Shown: positions 1 to 8,858, counted from the stretch's first letter. The stretch is DNA of 64,000 nt from Alistipes megaguti (GCF_900604385.1 NZ_LR027382.1:496001-560000); one strand, 5' to 3'. Notes: generated by a model not told the origin, from the sequence alone. Made by a program: numbers and translations.

Positions 1-83
1 ATTGCGGGCGCTCCGCAACGGTCGGAGTCCCGCCGTCCGCTGCGCCCCACATATCGTGCCGGCCACGCCGGTACAACAGCCTC

Positions 84-91
84 CAAAGATA
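84..91 (-). promoter_or_regulatory. Candidate -7 element of a divergent promoter
   Basis: The plus strand reads CAAAGATA, which is TATCTTTG on the minus strand and fits the Bacteroidetes -7 consensus TAnnTTTG. It would drive a gene lying to the left of the window. No good -33 TTG is visible at the expected distance, so this is a weak call. Confidence 0.3.
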
Positions 92-202
92 CGAAAAATT
101 CGCGGATGCATCCCCCTCATCCCGAAATTCTTCGCCTCCGCACGGCCGTACGGCGCCACACCCGCCCCCAGGGGCCATTTTACGAAAAGCTCGGCTCCGG
201 AT

Positions 203-233
203 TTGCACGGGCCATATTATTTGCGTAAATTTG
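203..233 (+). promoter_or_regulatory. Promoter of the parAB operon
   Basis: TTG at 203-205 and TAAATTTG at 226-233 are separated by 20 nt, an exact fit to the Bacteroidetes -33/-7 promoter. The -7 box overlaps a TTG codon at 231 that could otherwise be read as an in-frame start of parA, so the true start must lie downstream. This supports ATG 258. Confidence 0.7.
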
Positions 234-257
234 CCTGCTTATAAACCGAATCTGAAA

Positions 258-1028
258 ATGGGAAAGGTAATCGCTTTAGCCAACCAGAAAGGCGGCGTGG
301 GAAAGACCACCACGGCCATCAATCTGGCAGCTTCACTGGCCCTGCTGGGTAAGAAAGTGCTGCTGCTGGACGCCGATCCGCAGGCCAACGCCACCTCGGG
401 GCTGGGCTTCGACATCAATCTCGAGGGCATCTACGAATGTCTCACCGGCGAGAAACAGCCCGAAGAGGTGATCCTCCACAGCGAAGACGTCAAAAACCTC
501 TGGCTCCTCCCCTCGTCGATCGACCTGGTGGCCGCCGACACCGAACTGCCCAAGATGGAGAACGCCCACTTCGTCATGAAACGCATCGTCAACGCCGTGC
601 GCGACCGCTTCGACTACATCTTCATCGACTGTTCCCCCTCGCTGGGATACACCACGGTCAACATCCTTACGGCCGCCGACTCGGTGCTGATCCCCGTCCA
701 GTGCGAATACCTCGCCCTCGAAGGCCTTTCCAAACTGCTCAATACGATCCGCAAGATCAAATCGACCTTCAACCCCGCACTCGAAATCGAAGGCTTCCTG
801 CTGACGATGTACATGCGCAACCGACTCAACAACCAGGTGGTCACCGAGGTCCGCGAACACTTCGGCGATCTGGCCTACGACACAATAATTCAGCGCAATA
901 TCCGTTTGGGTGAAGCACCCTCACACGGAAAGCCCGTCATGCTTTACGATGCCGGCGCCGTCGGTTCGGAGAACTACTTGAACCTGGCCCGCGAATTCCT
1001 GAAGCGCAACCGCAAAAAACGCAACTGA
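258..1028 (+). CDS. parA: ParA-family chromosome partitioning ATPase
   Basis: A 256-residue deviant-Walker ATPase (ParA/Soj). The N-terminus carries KGGVGKTTT (residues 11-19), and DADPQAN follows as the Walker A' region. In the family, ParA dimers bind DNA non-specifically and move ParB-parS complexes to segregate the chromosome. ATG 258 was chosen because an upstream in-frame TTG at 231 lies inside the promoter -7 box. It is the first gene of a likely operon, with parB 116 nt downstream. The length is normal and nothing is missing. Confidence 0.95.
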   Translation: MGKVIALANQKGGVGKTTTAINLAASLALLGKKVLLLDADPQANATSGLGFDINLEGIYECLTGEKQPEEVILHSEDVKNLWLLPSSIDLVAADTELPKMENAHFVMKRIVNAVRDRFDYIFIDCSPSLGYTTVNILTAADSVLIPVQCEYLALEGLSKLLNTIRKIKSTFNPALEIEGFLLTMYMRNRLNNQVVTEVREHFGDLAYDTIIQRNIRLGEAPSHGKPVMLYDAGAVGSENYLNLAREFLKRNRKKRN

Positions 1029-1040
1029 CCGGAAGTAGGA

Positions 1041-1061
1041 GGGGGGGGGAAAAAAAAAAAA
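1041..1061 (+). repeat. G9-A12 homopolymer tract between parA and parB
   Basis: Nine G (1041-1049) are followed at once by twelve A (1050-1061) in the parA-parB spacer. Such runs are prone to slippage. Because the tract is untranslated, a length change could only affect spacing or mRNA structure ahead of parB. Confidence 0.8.
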
Positions 1062-1144
1062 TCGAGAGGTCGGGAAAGGGATCGCCAACGGCAACCGCCC
1101 GACCATCCGCCCGCTCCGTACCAATGATATAAAAGGAGAAGACT

Positions 1145-2017
1145 ATGAAATCACAGAAGGGATTAGGCCGGGGGCTCGACGCGATTTTCGGCAGCGAGCC
1201 CGTCGACGTGAAGCTCAAACCCATGAGCCAGATGACCGAGATCGAGATCGCCGACATCATCCCCAACCCCACCCAGCCGCGCAAGCAGTTCGACGAGGAG
1301 GCGCTCGACGAACTGGCCGACTCAATCCGCCAGCTGGGGGTTATCCAACCCGTGACAGTCAAGAAGACCGTCGACGGAAAATACATCCTCATCAGCGGTG
1401 AACGCCGCTGGCGGGCCGCCCGGCGTGCCGATCTGAAGACCCTGCCGGCCTACATCCGCGAGGTCGACGACGAGAACCTCCACGCCATGGCGCTGGTCGA
1501 GAACATCCAGCGCCAGGACCTCAACGCCATCGAAATCGCACTGGGCATGCAGCGTCTGATCGACGAGTGCCACCTGACGCAGGACGCCCTCTCGGAGAAG
1601 GTGGGCAAGAAGCGTTCGTCGGTGTCGAATTACCTGCGCCTGCTCAAACTCCCCGACGAGGTGCAGCTCGCCCTGAAGGAGGGACTCATCTCGATGGGCC
1701 ACGCCAAGGCCATCGCCGGCGCCCCCGAGGAGCAGCAGCTGCGCGTGTTGAAGCGCTGCATCAAGAAGGGGCTCTCGGTGCGCCAGGTCGAGGAGCTCGT
1801 CCGCACGCTGGCCGAAGCGCAGACCAAACCGGCTCCCGGTGCCGAGGAGGAGGAGTATCCCGAAAGTTACTCGCGGCTGGTCGAACAGCTCGAAAACTAC
1901 TTCTCGGAGGATATCTCGATCAAACGGTCGAAGAACGGCGGCGGCAAGATCGTCATCGGCTTCAACGACGACCGCGACATCGAACGATTCATCGAACGCT
2001 TTACGAAACACGCCTAA
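1145..2017 (+). CDS. parB: ParB/Spo0J-family partitioning protein
   Basis: A 290-residue ParB. The N-terminal ParB/sulfiredoxin-like fold carries the GERRWRAAR box (residues about 85-93), which binds CTP in this family. A central KorB-type HTH follows (KVGKKRSSVSNYLRLL), then a C-terminal dimerisation region. The start GGGLGRGLDAIF-like opening is typical of chromosomal ParB. A purine-rich AAGGAG precedes ATG 1145. It works with ParA just upstream. No perfect parS was found in this window; see the rejected near-match at 11704. Confidence 0.95.
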   Translation: MKSQKGLGRGLDAIFGSEPVDVKLKPMSQMTEIEIADIIPNPTQPRKQFDEEALDELADSIRQLGVIQPVTVKKTVDGKYILISGERRWRAARRADLKTLPAYIREVDDENLHAMALVENIQRQDLNAIEIALGMQRLIDECHLTQDALSEKVGKKRSSVSNYLRLLKLPDEVQLALKEGLISMGHAKAIAGAPEEQQLRVLKRCIKKGLSVRQVEELVRTLAEAQTKPAPGAEEEEYPESYSRLVEQLENYFSEDISIKRSKNGGGKIVIGFNDDRDIERFIERFTKHA

Positions 2018-2032
2018 ATCCCTGCTGAAACC

Positions 2033-3202
2033 ATGGCGAAGATCCGGTTTCTCCTGTTGCTCATCGTGGCGGCCGCGTCGGGAATGCACGCCGCCCGGGC
2101 CCAACTCCCGCGCAGTGCCCGCAGCATCGTGCGCGGCGGCATGTTCCAGAAACCGGATTCCCTGCGTGCCCGGCGCGATTCGATCCGTTTCGCGGAACTC
2201 GCCCTGAAGATCGACTCCGCCCTGCAGGCCGACTACCTCATCGACTCGACGGCCGTCACCGCCGTGCGCACGGACAACCTGCACGAACTCGACTCCGCGG
2301 CCCTGGCCCGCTACGACGCCGCCCTGCACGGCATCGACACCACCACCAAACGCAAGGTCTACAAGAAGGGGTGGTTCATGAGCGACTCGATGTCGCTCTC
2401 GAAGGTGTGCTGGATCTCCACCGTCCTGCCCGGATACGGACAGGTCTACAACAAGCAGTACTGGAAACTGCCGATCCTCTACGGGCTGGTCGGCACGGGC
2501 CTCGGCCTCTACATCCACGAAAACAAGACCTACAAGCCCCTGCGCCGCCAGTACAACTCCTACACGAACGTCAGCCTCACGCGCACGCCCGAACTCGACG
2601 CCCTGCAGGAGAAGATGATCCGCAGCAATACACGCCGACAGCTCTATCTGGGCATCACCATCGCCTCGTACATCTACTTCATCGGCGATGCGGCCGTGAG
2701 CTACTCGACCAACGACGTCTCGGCCGTCAAGAAGGCCACCACGCTGGCCTGCATCTTCCCCGGAGCGGGTCAGATCTACAACCGCAGCTACTGGAAGGTT
2801 CCCTTCGTGGTGGGCGGCTTCGCCTCGATGATCTACTGCATCGACTGGAACAACCGCGGCTTCCAACGCTTCAAGAAGGCCTACGCCCTGCTGGCCGACT
2901 ATGAGCAACACCCCGAAAACTACCCGAACGGCCCGACCGACGAATTCCGGGGCCGCTATTCGGCCGACTTCATCAAGAACCTGAGGGACAACTACCGACG
3001 CAACCGCGACCTGTGTATCATCCTCTCGGGTGCGCTCTACGTGCTGCAGATCATCGACGCCCACGTCGACGCCCATCTGAAGGACTACGATATTTCGGAC
3101 GACCTGTCGATGAATCTCGAGCCGCTGGTCGACTACACCTACGTACCGACGCTGCGGGGCAACCGCCCGGTCTTCGGGTTCAACCTGAGCCTCAACTTTT
3201 AG
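2033..3202 (+). CDS. DUF5683 membrane protein
   Basis: A 389-residue protein with an N-terminal signal peptide (cleavage after about residue 22). The C-terminal half has two related hydrophobic repeats, each with a G-x-G-Q-x-YN-x-x-YWK motif (PGYGQVYNKQYWK and PGAGQIYNRSYWK), the hallmark of DUF5683. Its function is unknown. It sits 15 nt after parB and 3 nt before the transglycosylase gene. This order (parB, DUF5683, lytic transglycosylase) recurs in Bacteroidetes, suggesting an envelope role tied to division. Confidence 0.85.
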   Translation: MAKIRFLLLLIVAAASGMHAARAQLPRSARSIVRGGMFQKPDSLRARRDSIRFAELALKIDSALQADYLIDSTAVTAVRTDNLHELDSAALARYDAALHGIDTTTKRKVYKKGWFMSDSMSLSKVCWISTVLPGYGQVYNKQYWKLPILYGLVGTGLGLYIHENKTYKPLRRQYNSYTNVSLTRTPELDALQEKMIRSNTRRQLYLGITIASYIYFIGDAAVSYSTNDVSAVKKATTLACIFPGAGQIYNRSYWKVPFVVGGFASMIYCIDWNNRGFQRFKKAYALLADYEQHPENYPNGPTDEFRGRYSADFIKNLRDNYRRNRDLCIILSGALYVLQIIDAHVDAHLKDYDISDDLSMNLEPLVDYTYVPTLRGNRPVFGFNLSLNF

Positions 3203-3205
3203 ACG

Positions 3206-4582
3206 ATGAAAAGACTCCTGATATTCGCACTGCTGCTGGCTGTAGCCGCCCCGGCGTCGGCGCTCGACCGCTGGCCCTGGACCAAGAACAAGAAAAAGAA
3301 GAGACACCAAACACAAACCGAACAGACGCAGACCCTCACGCCCGATACGCTGCGTACGGTCTGCCCCGAACCGGTGGAAGAGGCCGGGCCCGAACCCGTC
3401 GAACCGCCGGTAAACGACATCACGCTGGGACTGACGGCCGAACAGGCCGACTCGCTGCTGGCCGAGTGGCGCGAACGCCAGCGACAGGATGCCTACAGCG
3501 AATTCTTCAAACACTACATCCTCGAGGATTCGACCGCCGTGGTCGATCAGACCCCCGATTCGATCTACACGCAGCGGCTGCGCAATCTGGCGTCACCGAT
3601 CCAGCTGCCCTTCAATTCGATCGTCCGGGGCTACATCAACCGCTATGTCGACCCCCGTTCGGGAACGATCAGCCGCATCCTCGGCATGTCGCAATACTAC
3701 TTCCCGATCATCGAAAGCGAATTGCTCCGCGAAGGGCTTCCGGTCGAACTGCGGGCGCTGCCGATCATCGAATCGGCCCTCTCGCCGACGGCCGTCTCGC
3801 CGGTGGGAGCCGTCGGTCTGTGGCAGTTCATGCCTACCACGGGCAAGAGCTACGGGCTGGAGATCAACTCGCTGGTCGACGAACGCCGCGATCCGCTCCG
3901 CTCCACGGAGGCCGCCTGCCGCTATCTGAAGGATCTCTACGCCATCTACAACGACTGGACGCTGGCCATTGCGGCCTACAACTGCGGCCCGGGCAACGTC
4001 AACAAGGCCATGGCCCGTTCGGGCGGCAAGACCTTCTGGGAGATCTACAACTACCTGCCGCGTGAAACCCGCGGCTACGTCCCGGCCTTCATCGGCGCCA
4101 CCTACGCCTATGCCTACCACCGGCTCCACCACATCGAGCCGACCGAAGCACCGATTCCGCTGTCGGTCGACACGCTGCACATCAACCGGCTGATGCACCT
4201 GAACCAGATCTCGTCGACGATCGACCTCCCGCTGGAGACCCTGCGACAGCTCAATCCGCAGTACAAACTGGACATCATTCCGGCCACGACCAAGACCTAT
4301 ACACTGGTCCTGCCGCAACGCTGCGTGGCACAATACATCGCCCACGAACCGGAGATCATGGCCAAGGATTCGATGTACCTGAAGGAGTACATCAACCCGG
4401 CAAACATCGACAAGAAAAAACTCGAGCAGCGCACGACGATCTACGTGGTCAAGAAGGGTGACACGCTGGGCGCCATCGCCCGCCGCTACCGGGTGACGAC
4501 GGCCCAGCTCATGCGCTGGAACAAGCTCAAGAGCGCCCACAAGCTCCGCATCGGCCAACGTCTGCGCATCGAGGGTAGATAA
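3206..4582 (+). CDS. mltD: MltD-like lytic transglycosylase with LysM
   Basis: A 458-residue secreted enzyme with a signal peptide (residues 1-19). A low-complexity charged segment follows, then an SLT domain with the catalytic Glu in PIIESAL and the downstream GLWQFMPTTGKSYGL and AAYNCGPGNV motifs. It ends in one LysM repeat (VVKKGDTLGAIARRYRVT) that binds peptidoglycan. The family cleaves the MurNAc-GlcNAc bond to give 1,6-anhydro products. The stop codon overlaps the mnmE start by one base (TAATG), implying translational coupling. MltD of Proteobacteria usually has more LysM repeats; here there is one clear copy. Confidence 0.9.
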   Translation: MKRLLIFALLLAVAAPASALDRWPWTKNKKKKRHQTQTEQTQTLTPDTLRTVCPEPVEEAGPEPVEPPVNDITLGLTAEQADSLLAEWRERQRQDAYSEFFKHYILEDSTAVVDQTPDSIYTQRLRNLASPIQLPFNSIVRGYINRYVDPRSGTISRILGMSQYYFPIIESELLREGLPVELRALPIIESALSPTAVSPVGAVGLWQFMPTTGKSYGLEINSLVDERRDPLRSTEAACRYLKDLYAIYNDWTLAIAAYNCGPGNVNKAMARSGGKTFWEIYNYLPRETRGYVPAFIGATYAYAYHRLHHIEPTEAPIPLSVDTLHINRLMHLNQISSTIDLPLETLRQLNPQYKLDIIPATTKTYTLVLPQRCVAQYIAHEPEIMAKDSMYLKEYINPANIDKKKLEQRTTIYVVKKGDTLGAIARRYRVTTAQLMRWNKLKSAHKLRIGQRLRIEGR

Positions 4583-5940
4583 TGGGCACGGATCATGATA
4601 CCATCGTAGCCCCGGCCACGGCGCAGGGGGGTGCCATTGCCGTCGTCCGTGTAAGCGGCGATGAGGCGCTGGCGGTCTGCGACCGCATCTTCCGGGGGAG
4701 CCGGCCGCTGGCCGAGGCGGCCGCCAATACGGTCCACTACGGCCGCATCGTGGACGATGAACGGGTGGTGGACGACGTGCTGGCCACGGTCTTCCGGGCG
4801 CCGCACTCCTATACGGGCGAGGATTCGGTCGAGATCTCGTGCCACGGTTCCTCATATATTGTCTCCGAAATTCTCCGTCTGCTGATTGCCGCCGGGGGCC
4901 GCATGGCCCAGCCGGGCGAGTATACGATCCGGGCCTATCTGGCCGGGAAACTCGACCTTTCGCAGGCCGAGGCCGTAGCCGACCTGATCGCCTCGTCGAC
5001 GCGCGCGGCCCACGCCCTGGCCACGAATCAGATGCGCGGCGGCTACTCAGAAGAGCTGGAGGGGCTGCGCGACCAGCTGCTGCACCTCACCTCGCTGCTG
5101 GAGCTCGAACTGGACTTCTCGGAGGAGGATGTGGAGTTTGCCGACCGGCGGGCGCTGCGCGAAACGATGGAGCGGATCGGGCGGGAGATCGACCGCCTGC
5201 GGAGCTCCTTTGCGCTGGGCAACGCCATCAAGGAGGGGGTTGCCGTGGCGATCGTCGGGGCGCCGAACGTCGGAAAGTCGACGCTGTTGAACCGACTACT
5301 GAACGAGGAGCGGGCCATGGTCTCGGAGATTGCCGGCACGACACGCGACGTCATCGAAGAGCGGGCCAACATCGGCGGAGTGTTGTTCCGTTTTTTGGAC
5401 ACGGCAGGAATCCGCACGACGGGTGACCGGCTGGAGCAGATGGGCATCGAACGCACGAAGGCATCCATCCGCCGGGCGCAGATCATTGTCCGGTTGATCG
5501 ACGCACAGGCTGCGGAAGATTCGGACGAAGCCGACCCCAAGATCGAAATCCGCCCCGACCAGCGGGTGCTGACGGTCTATAACAAGCTGGATGCGGCACC
5601 CGCAGGATTCCGACTGCCGGAGGGGGCGCTCGGCATCTCGGCCAAACGGGGCGAAGGGATCGAAGCGTTGTGCGAAGCGTTGCGCGAGGCGGTGGATACC
5701 GAAGGGTTGTACCACGGGGATCCGGTTGTCTCGAACAGCCGCCACTACGAGGCGCTGACGGCGGCCCGGGAGTCGTTGGGCCGGGCGCTGCGGGGGCTGG
5801 ATGAAGGGCTTCCGACCGACCTGCTGAGCGAGGAGATCCGGCCGGTGATCCGCCACCTGGGCGAGATCACGGGACGCGGTGCGATCGCCCCGGACGAAGT
5901 TCTGTCAAATATCTTCTCAAAGTTCTGCGTCGGAAAGTAA
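4582..5940 (+). CDS. mnmE: tRNA modification GTPase MnmE (TrmE)
   Basis: A 452-residue GTPase that, with MnmG, installs the cmnm5 group on wobble uridine 34 of tRNA. An N-terminal formyl-THF-binding domain is followed by a helical domain interrupted by a G domain with GAPNVGKST (G1, about residue 225), DTAG (G3) and NKLD (G4). The protein ends in FCVGK, the conserved C-terminal Cys motif (CxGK). It is the last gene of the parAB-linked operon. Its final 18 nt are a known integration target in other bacteria (see 5923). Confidence 0.97.
   Translation: MGTDHDTIVAPATAQGGAIAVVRVSGDEALAVCDRIFRGSRPLAEAAANTVHYGRIVDDERVVDDVLATVFRAPHSYTGEDSVEISCHGSSYIVSEILRLLIAAGGRMAQPGEYTIRAYLAGKLDLSQAEAVADLIASSTRAAHALATNQMRGGYSEELEGLRDQLLHLTSLLELELDFSEEDVEFADRRALRETMERIGREIDRLRSSFALGNAIKEGVAVAIVGAPNVGKSTLLNRLLNEERAMVSEIAGTTRDVIEERANIGGVLFRFLDTAGIRTTGDRLEQMGIERTKASIRRAQIIVRLIDAQAAEDSDEADPKIEIRPDQRVLTVYNKLDAAPAGFRLPEGALGISAKRGEGIEALCEALREAVDTEGLYHGDPVVSNSRHYEALTAARESLGRALRGLDEGLPTDLLSEEIRPVIRHLGEITGRGAIAPDEVLSNIFSKFCVGK
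5923..5940 (+). other. Candidate attB/attL in the 3' end of mnmE
   Basis: The last 18 nt of mnmE encode FCVGK-stop. The homologous 18 nt of mnmE (trmE/thdF) are the attB of Salmonella Genomic Island 1. A tyrosine recombinase gene starts 203 nt downstream here, so this end is a plausible attachment site. I did not find a second copy of the 18-mer in the window, so attR is not identified. Confidence 0.35.
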
Positions 5941-6040
5941 CTCGACCGAAGAAAAATCGAGCAAAACGCAGAATAATTACCAATAAATCAACGAATTACA
6001 ACAGAAAATCGAGCGATTTTCTAGAGTTTGTTTTTGCCGT

Positions 6041-6092
6041 CGAGGTGTAAATTTTACACTCCATTTACACCTTGAAAACGCCGAGGTGTAAA
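6041..6092. repeat. GGTGTAAA direct and inverted repeats before the integrase gene
   Basis: CGAGGTGTAAA occurs at 6041-6051 and 6082-6092. The inverse TTTACACCT lies between them at 6064-6072, and a perfect 15-nt palindrome GTGTAAATTTTACAC spans 6045-6059. Clustered short repeats next to a tyrosine recombinase gene are typical of arm-type or Xis binding sites or an autoregulatory operator. A -7-like TATCTTTG follows at 6113-6120. Confidence 0.55.
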
Positions 6093-6143
6093 AAAGTGTA
6101 AAAATATTTTCCTATCTTTGCCCTGAACCAAAACCTCGACACC

Positions 6144-7277
6144 ATGGGAATCAAACTTCATCAGAAACCGCAGCGCTCGACGGGACGCACCTCGCTGGTG
6201 CTGGAGTACTACTATGGCTACACGCGCGATGAGGAGGGGCGGATCAAACACCGCCGCAAATTCGAGACCCTCGAATACTTCCTCTACACCACGCCCCGCA
6301 ACAAAGCCGAGCGCGACCACAACAAGATCAACCTCGAGATGGCCGAGAAGGTCAAGGCCAAACGGCTGCTCGACGAGCAGAACGAACAGTACGGGTTCGC
6401 CGGACAGTTCAAGATCCGCACCAACCTGGTCGAGTTTATCCGCGGGATGGTCGAGCAGCGCAAGGATTCGCCCGGCAACTGGGGCAACTGGGGCAACTGG
6501 GACAGCATGCTGAAACACTTGATCGCCTACGCGGGCACGCAGACCACCTTCGAGCGGGTCGACCGGCGGTTCGTCGAGGGGTTCCGCAACTACCTCGCCA
6601 AGCGGGCCCGCACGAAGAGCGGCACCGCCCTCTCGGCCAACAGCCAGAACAGCTACTTCCTGAAGTTCAAGGCGGCATTGAACCGGGCCGTCGAGGAGGG
6701 GATCGTTCCCCAATCGCCCGCCATGGGGGTCAAGGCCACGCGAACCGAAGACGTGCACCGCGAATACCTCACGATCGAGGAGCTGCAACGGCTGGTCAAG
6801 ACCGACTGCTCCTACCCGGTGCTGAAAGATGCCTTCATCTTCTCGTGCCTGACGGGCATGCGCTGGAGCGACATCAACAAGCTGACGTGGGGCGAGGTGC
6901 AGGAGTTCGACGGCGGCACGCGCGTGGTCTTCCGCCAGAAGAAGACCCGCGGTCTGGAGTACCTCGACATCGCCGAGCAGGCCGTGCGCTACATGGGGCC
7001 GCGCGGCAGGGCCGACGAGCGGGTCTTCTCGGGGCTGAAATACTCCGCCTGGCACAACCTCGCGCTGCGCGAATGGTGCATGAAGGCGGGTATCACGAAG
7101 CACATCACCTTCCATTGCGGGCGCCACACCTTCGCCGTGCTCCAGCTCTCATTGGGTACCGAGATCTACACCCTCTCGAAGCTCCTCGGCCACCGCGAAC
7201 TGAAGACCACGCAGGTCTATGCGCAGATTATGGATGAGAAGAAACGCGAAGCGGTGAACCGGATTCCGGAATTATGA
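6144..7277 (+). CDS. Tyrosine recombinase/integrase
   Basis: A 377-residue phage-type integrase of the Bacteroidetes type. An N-terminal arm-binding segment is followed by a SAM-like core-binding domain (about 90-185) and a C-terminal catalytic domain. The catalytic residues are all visible: R240 (LTGMRW), a K in QKKTRG, H324 and R327 (HCGRH), H350 (LLGHR) and Y359 (TTQVYAQ). It should integrate and excise the element that starts behind mnmE. A run of three GNW repeats at residues 111-119 is encoded by a 9-nt tandem repeat (6474-6500). Repeats upstream may be its binding sites. Confidence 0.92.
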   Translation: MGIKLHQKPQRSTGRTSLVLEYYYGYTRDEEGRIKHRRKFETLEYFLYTTPRNKAERDHNKINLEMAEKVKAKRLLDEQNEQYGFAGQFKIRTNLVEFIRGMVEQRKDSPGNWGNWGNWDSMLKHLIAYAGTQTTFERVDRRFVEGFRNYLAKRARTKSGTALSANSQNSYFLKFKAALNRAVEEGIVPQSPAMGVKATRTEDVHREYLTIEELQRLVKTDCSYPVLKDAFIFSCLTGMRWSDINKLTWGEVQEFDGGTRVVFRQKKTRGLEYLDIAEQAVRYMGPRGRADERVFSGLKYSAWHNLALREWCMKAGITKHITFHCGRHTFAVLQLSLGTEIYTLSKLLGHRELKTTQVYAQIMDEKKREAVNRIPEL

Positions 7278-7332
7278 TTATCTTTGGAAGACGAGGCATC
7301 AGCCTCCGCTCCTGCACCGCAACCGACCACCC

Positions 7333-8280
7333 ATGAACCGCATCGAATACATCCGCTACTCGCACCGTCGCGCCAACAGCCGGGTCCGTGCATGGATCGG
7401 GAGCGTGCGCATGCGGCTCGCACGTCGGAGCCGGTTGCTAGGGTGGCTCTGGATGGTGCCGGCGTCGATCTTCTATGCGCTGGTCGTCCTCTTCAGCTGG
7501 CTCACCTTCTGCGTCGTTCTTTTCAAGGATCCCCGCTTCACGCTCCACTACCTGGAGAGCGAAATCGAGTGCCGCGGACTCACCGGTGCGGAGGCCCGCC
7601 GTTACCTCGACGAGCAGCACCGCGACTACGAACGTCGGCTGGCCTACGGCAACTTCACCCGCGACGAACAGCGGCGCATCGACCAGACCTTCGCGTACCT
7701 CTACAACCGCTACCCTGCCCCGGCTCGGGATGACCTCAAGACTCAACTGGACGAGGTGCAGAGCGCCGTTGCGGAGATTGCCGGCTTCACGCGGCAACGG
7801 CAGGAGGAGCTGGAGCAGGCCCGGGAGCGTGAAACCGCCCTGCAGGCGCAGGCCGAGAAGCGCCGTGCCATCAACCGCAGCCGCACGGGATTCGACCCCA
7901 CGCCGGAGGACTTCTCACCGCGCCTTACCGACCGACAGCTCGACCTGCTGACCGAACACATCAACCGCATCGGCCTCTTCCGGCGCGACGTCACCCGCCC
8001 GGAGGTCGAACTGCTGCTCGCCTGCCAACTCCCGGAACCGTTGCAGACAACCCACAACAAACTGCTGGCGCTGCTGCTCGAATCGTTGAGCGCCGCACGG
8101 TTCATCACCCCGAAGTGGCAGCGCGTGGCAGGAGCCAAGGGGTGCTTCCTCTCAAAGTTGGGCAAACCGCTTACGGCCAAGGATCTCTCGGCGGCCAAGC
8201 AGATGGCCGACATCATCGACGCAAAACGCGAGCAACAGATTCTCGACTGCATCCGGGCCCTGGAGGCCGCGCAGTCATAG
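7333..8280 (+). CDS. Membrane-anchored coiled-coil protein, unknown function
   Basis: A 315-residue protein I do not recognise. A basic N-terminus (about 1-38) precedes one or two hydrophobic helices (about 40-64). A charged helical region with coiled-coil character follows (about 130-180, rich in E, Q, R), then a C-terminal globular part ending in long helices. It starts 55 nt after the integrase gene and precedes the excisionase-like gene, so it probably belongs to the same element. The placement suggests an accessory or regulatory role, but nothing in the sequence shows which. Confidence 0.7.
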   Translation: MNRIEYIRYSHRRANSRVRAWIGSVRMRLARRSRLLGWLWMVPASIFYALVVLFSWLTFCVVLFKDPRFTLHYLESEIECRGLTGAEARRYLDEQHRDYERRLAYGNFTRDEQRRIDQTFAYLYNRYPAPARDDLKTQLDEVQSAVAEIAGFTRQRQEELEQARERETALQAQAEKRRAINRSRTGFDPTPEDFSPRLTDRQLDLLTEHINRIGLFRRDVTRPEVELLLACQLPEPLQTTHNKLLALLLESLSAARFITPKWQRVAGAKGCFLSKLGKPLTAKDLSAAKQMADIIDAKREQQILDCIRALEAAQS

Positions 8281-8464
8281 TCTGCCCATAAATCCCCCCA
8301 ACAAGCACGGGCAAAGTCCCTTTGCGGGGTTCCGTCGTTGTATTTGCAGGGTGCCTGAACGCGGGAAAAAGATGGGAAAGATTGTCCAAACAAGCGGAAA
8401 CGTTGGCAGACAATGTCGCCAGCCTTTTTTCTTCGTTTCTTTGTCTCTGTAATTACAAGCCCGT

Positions 8465-8478
8465 GCGTTGCGCAACGC
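8465..8478. promoter_or_regulatory. 14-nt palindrome upstream of the HTH gene
   Basis: GCGTTGCGCAACGC is a perfect palindrome ending 29 nt before the ATG of the excisionase-like gene. It is a candidate operator for that HTH protein or another regulator of the element. The upstream 8281-8464 stretch holds a small hairpin (GCAAAG/CTTTGC at about 8312-8326) and no convincing gene. Confidence 0.4.
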
Positions 8479-8507
8479 CTTTGTCAAACCTTTTAAATTG
8501 TGTTTTT

Positions 8508-8801
8508 ATGCAAATGAGTCTAACCGTCGAGGAGCGTCTCGACCGCATCGAACAACTGCTGCGCGGACAGAAGAATGTCCTGAACTTTTCCGAAGCCTGC
8601 GACTTCACAGGCATCTCACCGAGCTACATGTACAAACTCACCCACAGCGCCCGCATCCCCCACTACAAGCCTCACGGCAAGAATGTCTACTTCCTGCGCG
8701 AGGAGTTGGAACAGTGGCTGCTGCAGAATCCCGTGCGGACCGCCGAACAGAAGGATCGCGAGGCGACCGAGTTCGTCCTTCGCAAACGACGTCCGAGATA
8801 G
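8508..8801 (+). CDS. Excisionase-like helix-turn-helix protein
   Basis: A 97-residue protein with a short N-terminal coiled coil (residues 1-20). An excisionase/HTH_17 domain follows: LNFSEACDFTGISPSYMYKL recognition region, then IPHYKPHGKNVYFLREELEQWL wing. Proteins of this kind act as recombination directionality factors or regulators in Bacteroidetes integrative elements. The in-frame reading extends further upstream, but ATG 8508 (or 8514) best fits the domain start. With the integrase and the membrane protein it forms a compact three-gene module. Confidence 0.8.
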   Translation: MQMSLTVEERLDRIEQLLRGQKNVLNFSEACDFTGISPSYMYKLTHSARIPHYKPHGKNVYFLREELEQWLLQNPVRTAEQKDREATEFVLRKRRPR

Positions 8802-8858
8802 CAACACGTATCGGTCCGACCGGTCCCAAGCCCATCGGGGCGGCCGGGTTATCTACCC

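Noticed and set aside
1322..3514. Open frame of 730 codons on the minus strand
   Set aside because: Antisense to parB, DUF5683 and the transglycosylase; composition follows the opposite-strand genes and no domain is visible.
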